Below, piece by piece: positions 27,854 to 35,600 of a stretch of DNA of 64,000 nucleotides. Within the stretch, counting starts at the first letter, position 1. The number at the start of each line of letters is the position of its first letter. Source of the stretch: Elusimicrobiota bacterium (GTDB lineage: Bacteria > Elusimicrobiota > Elusimicrobia > UBA1565 > UBA9628). The translations under genes and the position numbers were made by a program. Where the stretch lies: positions 1 through 64,000 of the forward strand of contig JAHFCF010000011.1 in NCBI GenBank assembly GCA_023249645.1, given 5' to 3'. The notes beneath the pieces are model-generated. The model ran no database searches. It was not told the origin of the DNA and was given only the letters and a program-made list of their open reading frames with translations.

Positions 27854-29206
27854 ATGAAACAATGGGAAATCTTGGCGCCCAAATGGGCTGTTTGTCTTGC
27901 ACTCCTTCCTCTATTCAGTTCCCCACAGGCTCGGGCCGCAGGCATCATTGCCCCTGAAACCGGATCAGCCCAGGGCCGCCCGGTCAATACAGCACCCTTA
28001 TTGATCGGTCAAATGAGATCGCTGATGGCCGATGACGATGCTTTCCTGTTTTCCCACAAGAATTTTCAGTTCGGAAGGAATCACAATCTGGCCGCCTATG
28101 CCGCAACAGGCAGACTGCCAGAGAATATCTTTGTCATTCCAGACGTCAAAGCACGGGCCGAGGCCGCCAAATTCATCGGCGGCCTTCTCAACCATCCGGA
28201 TCAAATCGAGCGCCAGCGCGGATCGTTTGAACCCTTGATGGGCGAAGCCTGGTTTAAAAAACTTCAAGAACGCGCGCTGGAGCACCAGGATCGGCTCAAG
28301 GATATGCTTGTCCAAAATGCCGCCTTCGTACGGAATCTTTACCCCTCCCCGGAAGAAGGCATTGAAGGCGTGTCCAAAAGACTCCAGAAGTTCTACGATG
28401 GATGCACCGAACATTGGTCCACACCGCAGCCCGTGCCGGGAAGCAGTCCCCGCATCCATCAGCAATATCTTTTAAAGAACCGCTGGGGCACCGTTTTTTC
28501 CCGTGAATACGAGATGCCGGGCACCTTGCAGGACAAGGACTTCCGCATCGAGCCCCGGACAGCGGAAATCGCCCGCCTGGACGCTCAGATGGCTGTTTTA
28601 CGCAAAACCATCCATCCCTCGGACTCCCCCGACACCAGGGATGACATGACGCTTATCAAGCAATCTATCGCATGGATAACGAGAGGCGCGGGAGCCATTT
28701 TCGCAGTCGCAGCGATCGCAAGGAAGTTGCCCCTACCGCAGCAAATAGCCGCATGTCTCGCGATAGTCTTTGCTTTTGGCGCGGCCAATTTCTCTTTTGG
28801 AAAGAAGTTCTGCCGATCTTACGCTGATGAGATTTATGACATCTATTCGGGCGATCTCGGCATACCCTTCCCCTCCGCCGAAGCCATCGAGATCATCAGG
28901 AATATACAGAGAGAAGCCGCGGAGCGTCATCTGCGGCATGCCCGCCAAGGAACGATCGGTCTCGCTATCGCCGTCGCCATCGCCGCCGTGCTGCTTTGCC
29001 TGCCGATCAGTGGGCTGTGGTGCGCGATCCCGTTTGGCGTCCTGTTGCCGAAAGGCATGCAGCATCTGGGGTTAGCCCGCGGAAACAGCTTGGTGGAAAA
29101 GTTGGCCGAGGCAGCGGCAGCGCGCGTGACCATCGGCGGATTGAATGATGGGCCCACAAAAACCCGACGAGCTCAATTCCAGGATCAACACCCGGAAATG
29201 AATTAA
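27854..29206 (+). CDS. Secreted/membrane protein of unknown function
   Basis: I do not recognise this 450-residue protein. It has a signal peptide (VCLALLPLFSSPQARA). A mostly helical soluble region follows with a histidine- and charge-rich centre (residues ~40-260). Two pairs of hydrophobic helices lie near residues 275-320 (ITRGAGAIFAVAAIA, IAACLAIVFAFGAANF) and 365-405 (IGLAIAVAIAAVLLCLP, GLWCAIPFGVLL). Base composition looks less GC-rich than the operons on either side. It is flanked by its own promoter and a convergent cca gene, so it is monocistronic. Confidence 0.7.
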   Translation: MKQWEILAPKWAVCLALLPLFSSPQARAAGIIAPETGSAQGRPVNTAPLLIGQMRSLMADDDAFLFSHKNFQFGRNHNLAAYAATGRLPENIFVIPDVKARAEAAKFIGGLLNHPDQIERQRGSFEPLMGEAWFKKLQERALEHQDRLKDMLVQNAAFVRNLYPSPEEGIEGVSKRLQKFYDGCTEHWSTPQPVPGSSPRIHQQYLLKNRWGTVFSREYEMPGTLQDKDFRIEPRTAEIARLDAQMAVLRKTIHPSDSPDTRDDMTLIKQSIAWITRGAGAIFAVAAIARKLPLPQQIAACLAIVFAFGAANFSFGKKFCRSYADEIYDIYSGDLGIPFPSAEAIEIIRNIQREAAERHLRHARQGTIGLAIAVAIAAVLLCLPISGLWCAIPFGVLLPKGMQHLGLARGNSLVEKLAEAAAARVTIGGLNDGPTKTRRAQFQDQHPEMN

Positions 29207-29225
29207 GTAAGGTGTCCCCTTAATT
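29201..29225. terminator. Small inverted repeat between convergent genes
   Basis: AATTAAG (29201-29207) and CTTAATT (29219-29225) pair around a 11-nt loop and overlap both stop codons. The stem is AT-rich and lacks a clear U-tract, so a bidirectional terminator role is only possible. Confidence 0.3.
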
Positions 29226-30296
29226 GCCACGCCACTGGGCGCGGGCAGCAGCCTGGAGGATCTCCTTGAACTTCGGCCCTGGCTTCAAACCAGCAGCCTT
29301 GAGGTCCTCACCTCGCAAGACAAGCGGCTTGAGCGCCGAGGGCGGGAGATGCGGACAGACCAAGGACACGATGCGCACGACTTGCGGCGCCAACTCGGTC
29401 CTAGGGGATGCCTTCTCCCTGATCAACCGCAAAGCCTCGCTGATGTGCCGGGCCATGCCGCGTTCGATGGGAAGGGAACGCAGAAAGTCCTCCCCCCTTT
29501 TTTTCATGCCGGCTGCTAAAAAGCCGAGCCGCTCCTCCACTGTTTTTCCGACAGTTCGAGTTGGCATGTCAGGATACACCAGGTCCAAATAACCCCAGGC
29601 CTTGAGCCTTTTCAATGGCGCGGAGGGATCCTTCTCGGCCAAGATGCGCAGAAGCTCCTGGCTGATGCGATGGCGGGAAAGGCGAGCGGCGACTCCGTGA
29701 TCAAGCGACTCTTTCACCATCCCCCGAAATCCCGGTGCGGGCCGCAGATCGAAGCGGCATAAAAATCGCGCGGCGCGAAAGACCCGCGTGGGATCGTCGC
29801 GGAAGCTGGCCGGATGAAGGACGCGCAAAATTCCTTTCTTCAAATCATCCTGACCGTTATAAGGATCGACGATCGCTCCAGCATCCGGTCCATCCAGTCG
29901 CAGAGCCATGGCATTGATGGTGAAATCGCGCCGGAAAAGATCGCGCGTGATATCCGACGGCTGAACCTTGGGCAGACAGGCAGGCTCCAGATACTTTTCC
30001 TCACGCGCCCGCGCGAAATCCACGCGCCACAGATCGCCTTTGACGCGCAAAGTGCCGAAATCCCCGAAAGCCTCGACGCTCCCTCTCAACATCTTGCCGG
30101 CCAGATGAGCCAAGGGGCTGGGGTCTCCTTCAACGAGCAAGTCCAGATCGACCACACCCGGCCGTCCCAAGAGCCAATCGCGCACGCAGCCGCCCACCAC
30201 ATAAAGAGGCAAGTTCCTCTTCTCGGCAGCCGCCGCCAGAGGCCCCAGGATCTTTCGCGCCTTGGCAGGCAGTCTAAGCAGCGACAATGGCGTCAT
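29220..30296 (-). CDS. CCA-adding enzyme / poly(A) polymerase family nucleotidyltransferase
   Basis: The 358-residue protein has the class II tRNA nucleotidyltransferase head. GGCVRDWLLGRP is followed by VDLDLLVEGDP with the two catalytic carboxylates, then RRDFTINAMALRLDG and IVDPYNGQDDLKKGILRVL. The nucleotide-recognition helix reads DDPTRVFRAARFLCRFDL. It adds or repairs CCA ends of tRNA, or polyadenylates RNA; the two cannot be separated here. It has no HD domain. Its start overlaps the CpXC gene by 23 bp. Confidence 0.88.
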   Translation of the reverse strand: MTPLSLLRLPAKARKILGPLAAAAEKRNLPLYVVGGCVRDWLLGRPGVVDLDLLVEGDPSPLAHLAGKMLRGSVEAFGDFGTLRVKGDLWRVDFARAREEKYLEPACLPKVQPSDITRDLFRRDFTINAMALRLDGPDAGAIVDPYNGQDDLKKGILRVLHPASFRDDPTRVFRAARFLCRFDLRPAPGFRGMVKESLDHGVAARLSRHRISQELLRILAEKDPSAPLKRLKAWGYLDLVYPDMPTRTVGKTVEERLGFLAAGMKKRGEDFLRSLPIERGMARHISEALRLIREKASPRTELAPQVVRIVSLVCPHLPPSALKPLVLRGEDLKAAGLKPGPKFKEILQAAARAQWRGN

Positions 30297-30912
30297 CCTT
30301 GGCGGCGCGAAGTTTCTCGAGGCAGGCCTGATAGGCGCTCAGCCGGTCATTGGCTGCCAGAAGCTGCTCAAGCCCCGCGATCAGCGCGGCCCGCGTCGCT
30401 GATGTTCCTTTATAAGGGAGGCTTGCGGGGACGCCCTGATGCCTGGCCAAGTTCGGACTCAGACGGAAGATCGACAAGCCCAGCCCTACGGCCACGCATT
30501 CCATGACCTCCCGCTCTTCCGTGCGGAAATCCTCCCCCCTCAAGAATTCAGCCAGGCTCTCGGGGCCGAAAAAGATCGCAGGCTCCGTGTTGATCGGCAT
30601 CTTTTTGCCCATGGCCTGTTGGAGGGCCAGAAAATCATCCGCCATCTTGCGCCGCCAACGGTCCTCCTCGCTGCGGAAGGACTCGGGAAAGACAAAAGCC
30701 AGGACCTCGGCTTCAGGCTCGAAATAGACGAAGGCCGCCTCGGCAAAGAAGGCCTCTCCGCATTCCGGACACAGAAGCAGGTTGCACTCCGCCGCGGCGA
30801 CTTCCTCGCGCAGCTCCGGATTCTGAGTGCCCTGGATGAAGCTCCAGACCTCGGTCTCGAAAGGCTCGCAGCCCTTGGGACAGCGCGCCTCAATCACGCC
30901 CTTGAAGGACAT
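30274..30912 (-). CDS. CpXC-domain protein
   Basis: The 212-residue protein opens with a zinc-binding CpXC layout: ARCPKGCEPFETEVWSFI, then LLLCPECGEAFFAEAAFVYFE. The four cysteines lie in two pairs (CPKGC and CPEC). The C-terminal half is helical without known motifs. CpXC proteins are uncharacterised. ATG 30912 is chosen because a perfect TATAAT sits 6 nt upstream, so the 12 codons further upstream would lie in or before the promoter. Coupling to the cca gene hints at RNA metabolism (inference). Confidence 0.78.
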   Translation of the reverse strand: MSFKGVIEARCPKGCEPFETEVWSFIQGTQNPELREEVAAAECNLLLCPECGEAFFAEAAFVYFEPEAEVLAFVFPESFRSEEDRWRRKMADDFLALQQAMGKKMPINTEPAIFFGPESLAEFLRGEDFRTEEREVMECVAVGLGLSIFRLSPNLARHQGVPASLPYKGTSATRAALIAGLEQLLAANDRLSAYQACLEKLRAAKDDAIVAA

Positions 30913-30918
30913 GGCTAG

Positions 30919-30948
30919 ATTATAACCTTCAAGCGGCCCCCCTGGCAA
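30919..30948 (-). promoter_or_regulatory. Promoter of CpXC-cca operon
   Basis: On the minus strand, TTGCCA (30943-30948) and consensus TATAAT (30919-30924) are 18 bp apart. TATAAT ends 6 nt before ATG 30912. Confidence 0.65.
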
Positions 30949-30965
30949 AAAAATGGGCTGTCTGT

Positions 30966-30971
30966 TATACT
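30966..30971 (+). promoter_or_regulatory. -10 box of the secreted helical protein gene
   Basis: TATACT lies 12 nt before ATG 30984. A GGAGGT ribosome site at 30974-30979 sits between them and decides this start over the in-frame ATG at 30972, which touches the -10 box. It is divergent from the CpXC promoter 42 bp away. Confidence 0.55.
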
Positions 30972-30983
30972 ATGGAGGTCCCT

Positions 30984-31646
30984 ATGTTGAAAGAAAGGCG
31001 ATGTTTTTATCTGGTCATGAGCATCGGCATTTTCGTGCTGATGACTCCCATGTCGGTCATCGTCAGAGCCCAACCGCCGAACTTGCCGCCCAGCGTCGTG
31101 CCGCAAAATCCGCCATCCGGCGCCCCGGCTGAAAAAGGCACGGCCGCTGCCCCCTCCGGTTTAGAGAAGGGTTTCGGCGAGGCCCAAGAGAAGGTCCGCG
31201 CGATCCGCGCCGAGGCTTTGCCCAACGAGATCCGCCAGATCGCCAACGACCTGCACTCGCTCTCCCAAAAGATCTTCGATCTCGGCACCGAATACGACAA
31301 CACCAAAAAATTCAGGCAGCTGGATTGGCTCATGGATGCGATTTCCCATCAGATCGACACAGACGGACATGACGTCCACAATCTCGCTCTCCAGATCAGG
31401 AAGGACGACCGCTTAGTCGAGCCCGCGCAGCAGCTGCTCGAAAACGCCCATGACGTGGTGCGGGAATGCCGCCGATTGAGCGCCATGGTTCCGCTGATCC
31501 ATGCCTTCATCAGCATCGAGCCCGAGGGGTCCGATTTCGCCGCGTATGCCGCGCAGGCGCTGGACCAAGCCGTGGCCTTGGAAGCCGACGCGCAGGAGAT
31601 CGTCTCCAAACTTCCGGCGCAGCCAACCTCGCCTAACGTCCTGTAA
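30984..31646 (+). CDS. Secreted helical protein of unknown function
   Basis: The 220-residue protein has a signal peptide (FYLVMSIGIFVLMTPMSVIVRA). A Pro/Ala-rich linker (residues ~25-60) and a helical domain with many His and acidic residues follow (NEIRQIANDLHSLSQKIFDL, DWLMDAISHQIDTDGHDVHN). I do not recognise it. The helical part could be a four-helix bundle, and the spaced His residues would suit metal or haem binding, but there is no CXXCH. It converges on the 9-haem cytochrome gene. Confidence 0.7.
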   Translation: MLKERRCFYLVMSIGIFVLMTPMSVIVRAQPPNLPPSVVPQNPPSGAPAEKGTAAAPSGLEKGFGEAQEKVRAIRAEALPNEIRQIANDLHSLSQKIFDLGTEYDNTKKFRQLDWLMDAISHQIDTDGHDVHNLALQIRKDDRLVEPAQQLLENAHDVVRECRRLSAMVPLIHAFISIEPEGSDFAAYAAQALDQAVALEADAQEIVSKLPAQPTSPNVL

Positions 31647-31657
31647 GCCGGCCCGCC

Positions 31658-32602
31658 TCACATCTTGTGGCACTTCAGGCAGAGCTTGTTCTTGGGCTTG
31701 TCTCCCGGACCGACATCTTTCTTGTCCAGCCGGAACATCTTCTCGAAATCTCCGCCGTGTGGCCGATGGCAGTTGAGGCAATTGAAAGTGGACGGCAGGG
31801 GGCCTTTGGCCTGCGGGCCGTACTTGAAGGGCCGATGCTTTAAAACCGGATGGCCGCGATCAGGGATCTCATGGCACTTGCGGCAGAACGCCTCAGGAGC
31901 ATCCTTGAGGTGGGCCTGGCGCGTGCTGACATGGGGGTTATGGCAGCCCGTGCAGCTGCCGGCGGCAAAAGCCCCATGAACCACCTTGGCCGCCAGGCCG
32001 TCTTTGATGACCTGATCATGGCAGCCATAGCAGGACTCGGTGAGAAAATCCTTGAGTACCGGCTTGCCGTCCGCGCCGGTCGGGTTATGGCACTGATCGC
32101 ACATCCTCGGCTCATTGGCGGCGAAAGGCATGTGCTGGCCTGCCTCGCGCATATGTTGGGGCTCGGAACTGGCATGCGGGTCATGGCAGACCAGGCATGA
32201 GCCTTCGAAGACGGTGATGCCCAGATGCGCCTTCTTGAGGGGGTCCGCATCGGTCTGATGACAGGAAAGACAGAGATCGCTGCCTTGGGCGTTCAGGACG
32301 GCAGGATCGTCGACCGAGGCATGGCAGGCAGAGCACAGGCCCTGCTGGACCGCGGTATGGACGAACTTCTTGGACAGGAAGCAGGCCGCTTGCTTGCGGT
32401 ACTTCTCTAAAAACGGATCAGCGGGCTCCGGGGCCTTACCGATCGTGGTAGCCAGCTTCTTGGAATCCGCCTGGATGTCCGCCACGGCGCTCGCCGGGAC
32501 CAAAGTTGCCGGGTCTTTCAAGGCCGCATCGGATTTAGGTTCCGCGGCAGCGCTGTGAACAAGCACCAAGGCCGCCAGGATGACGATGGCATGATGTCTC
32601 AT
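31658..32602 (-). CDS. Periplasmic c-type cytochrome with 9 CXXCH motifs
   Basis: The 314-residue protein has a signal peptide (MRHHAIVILAALVLVHSAAA). Nine haem-binding motifs follow a ~70-residue spacer: CSACH, CLSCH, CLVCH, CDQCH, CYGCH, CTGCH, CRKCH, CLNCH and CLKCH. Many are followed by xPH or NPH, as in doubled-CXXCH cytochromes. It has no lipobox, so it is probably soluble in the periplasm or exported. It begins 4 bp after the stop of the 1947-residue outer-membrane fusion gene, which suggests electron handover to that protein (inference). Confidence 0.9.
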   Translation of the reverse strand: MRHHAIVILAALVLVHSAAAEPKSDAALKDPATLVPASAVADIQADSKKLATTIGKAPEPADPFLEKYRKQAACFLSKKFVHTAVQQGLCSACHASVDDPAVLNAQGSDLCLSCHQTDADPLKKAHLGITVFEGSCLVCHDPHASSEPQHMREAGQHMPFAANEPRMCDQCHNPTGADGKPVLKDFLTESCYGCHDQVIKDGLAAKVVHGAFAAGSCTGCHNPHVSTRQAHLKDAPEAFCRKCHEIPDRGHPVLKHRPFKYGPQAKGPLPSTFNCLNCHRPHGGDFEKMFRLDKKDVGPGDKPKNKLCLKCHKM

Positions 32603-32606
32603 ATTT

Positions 32607-35600
32607 TCATTCCTGTTTTTGTCCGGCAAGCCTGGCGCGGCGGTTTTCCGTACGCGCCTGCCTGGCGTCGCGCCTCTGGCGTTCCGCGAGCAGGCGGTTG
32701 GCCCGGCTCTCCAGCACGATGACGGGGATGTCCGTGGAGGTGGGCAGCCAGGACGAGGGTCCCAGGAAGCGCAGGGCTTTGGCGGTCGGCAGCGCCGTCG
32801 CGTCGCCGCGGCTCTCCTCGCGCAGGCGGTAGATCTTCGAGAGCTCCTCGCGGATCTCCTTATCAGACATCTTGCTGATGCGCTGCATCTCCAGGAATTC
32901 GTTCTTCATGGACTGGACGTAGTCCACGAACCACTGGGAGCTCTTATTGAAGGAGGCGATCTCCTCAGGGCGCTTGTCGATGCCGCCGCTGACCGTGATG
33001 GCCCAGATCTGCTCGCGATAAGCCACGCGGTAGGCCTCGTATTTGTCGCGGACATCCGAGAGAAGATCGACCACCTTGGGGGTCCAGGCGAACCAGGCAT
33101 TCTCGAGCCGCTCGGAGCGTTCCCAGAGCGCGGCGTCCTGGGCCTGCCGGAGCTGGATGATGAGGGAGTCCAAGCCGTCCAAGAACTCCTGGAAGGCGGG
33201 TTTCCAAGTATAAGGAATGGGAGTGATCCCCTGCCGGCGCATGTCCTCTTGGACGCTCGCCATGTTCGAGGCGGCGTCGTTGAACAAGAGGGCGCTGGAG
33301 TGCAGGGAATTCTCCTCTTTTTGGATCCTGCTCGCGGCGTCCTTCATCAGGCCGGCCGACTTGGCTGCCAGCTCCTGGCGGTTGGGCGCGGCGTTGAGAT
33401 CTTCAGCAATCTGATCCTTTGTCTTTTGCTTCAGGCCTCCCAACGCGTCGGCGGTCGCGCGGTAGAGCTGATGGAACAAGGGGGCGCCGGGGACGAATTT
33501 CTCCCAGCTGGAGGGCTGAACCATATTGCTCAAGGCCATCTTGACGCGGTAGCGCTCGCCTCGCGAGTAGCGGCTGCGGCGGTAATCGAACCCCAGGCCG
33601 TCGCCCCCCCACCAATCGCCCTGGCTGATGCTGACGTAGATGTCATGGCCGTGGTCGGCCCAGAGACCCTGATAAGAGGAATCGGCCGCGGCCAGACCCG
33701 CCCCCCAGGCGCGGCTGTGGGATTTCTCCGTGGCCATCGCCAAGCGCCCAGTGGCGCTGAGGCTGCCGCTGGGATCGCGCACTCCCAGCACCGCCGTGTA
33801 GCTGGAAGCATCCACTCCCATGCGCGCCAACACCGGCCCGGCGACCGTCTGGGCCTGCAGCGCGGCCGGGCCGACGGAACGGTCGTCGCTGTTGATGACA
33901 TCGATCTGGCCATGCTCCGCAGGCAGAAGATAGGAGACGCTGCGATACTGCTCCGCCCGCGCGCCGCTGTCGCGCTGGGCGGCATAACCCATGCCGATGC
34001 CGCCGTATTTCCCGGCGACCAGAAGCTGGCGCAGGCCCGCGTAGCCCGCTTCGCCCTGCGTGCGGGGCACGCCGTTAGAATCCGTGGGGGAGTAGGCCAG
34101 GATGTCCTTGCTGTAGGTGTCCGCATAATAGCGCCCCGTCAGGTGGTAGCCGCGGTTCTGATACTGGGTGCCGCTCCAGAACATGTCGGTCTCCCGATTC
34201 TTCAGGAGCTCTGCTTGATAGCGGCCGGAGAGGTTGAATTCTCCCGAGAACTGCTTGGGCCGGTAGCCGTAGAGATCGTCCATGTCCCAACGCAGGGCCG
34301 ATGAGAGCTTATCCACCTCGCCGCCGGCGCCCAAGCGGCCGTAGCTGCGGAAATGCCGGGAAGAACCGGTGCCGGGACCGAGGACGTTTCGGTCGTCGAT
34401 CAGCGTTCCCTCCGCGACGTTGTAGCTGCCGCGGAAGAGGCCGGCGACGCCCAAGCTGTACTCGCTGCGCTGCCCGCCGTTGAAGAACATCCGGTGCACG
34501 GCCTTTTCGCTGAGGTCGTAGCCCGGGATGAGGCTCCTCTGCGTCAGCGCCACGGAATAGCCGGAGTCGCCGAAGGGCGTGGAGGAGATGGGCGTGATGT
34601 GCCCCAGGGGGTTCCAGAGATCCTGGCGCGTCATGTTGAAGGCCTCATTGGCGGCAAAGCGCATCTCGCCTAACGGGCCCATGGCCCCGGAGAAGGAATA
34701 GAGGCGGTTTTCGCGCGGCGCGCCTTGGGACTCCTCGTGCATGGTGGCCAGCGTCTGCGACATATTATGCTCGCGGTCCACGATCGTCTCGGAGATGGAG
34801 ACGTTGCTCCAGCGGCTGGCGAAATCCCAATCCGGGACGAGGTTCCAGCGGCGCCGGGGCGCCTCGACCCGAACCGACGAGCGGCCGACGTTCCGGGATC
34901 CCGCATCCTCCCAGGACGGCAGGTCCAGTTTCGTTCTCAGACCAGATCGCACCGCTTGCACCGCTGCCTCCTGGCTGAAAGTCCCCGCAGTAACCTGGGC
35001 CTTCAAGCCCGGATAATGCTTCTCGAAATCCAGGCCGGCGCCGCCGTACTGCTCCGCCGCAGCCGCCAGCAGATCCCGGGCCGCATCGTTCTGGCCGGAA
35101 CGCATGAGCGAAGAGATCCGCAGGGCCAAGGGTCTTGGGGCGTCCGTCCCGGCTGTCGCTGTCGCTGAACTGAGCGTCGTCTCGAACTGCTTTTTATACA
35201 GCTCGTACGCGGCACAGAAGTCCTTCTTGGACGCGGCTTGCTTGAGCTGGGCGATCAGGGGCTGCTCCGGCGCGTCTTTCAACTTTTTCTCATAAAAGGA
35301 TACATATCCTTTCTTAATCATCTGACGGAGGATCTTGCCTCCCCACTTGGGCCCGAAATCCAGATGGAAGTCCTCGACCCAAGGATCGAAGAGCGTCTTG
35401 GCCTCGAACCAGTCCTTGGATCCCAGGATCCGGCGCGCCAGCTTCTTCTTGAATTTCTCGTCCGCGTTGAGCTTCTGGCGGAGCAGCTCGCCGGCCCGAG
35501 AGGACTGGCCCCCGGATTCAAGCTTCTCACGGGCGTGCGAGGACCTCCACAGCTGGGCCGCTTCCTGAAGGCGGCCCGCTTCGGTGAGATCCGTGATCCT

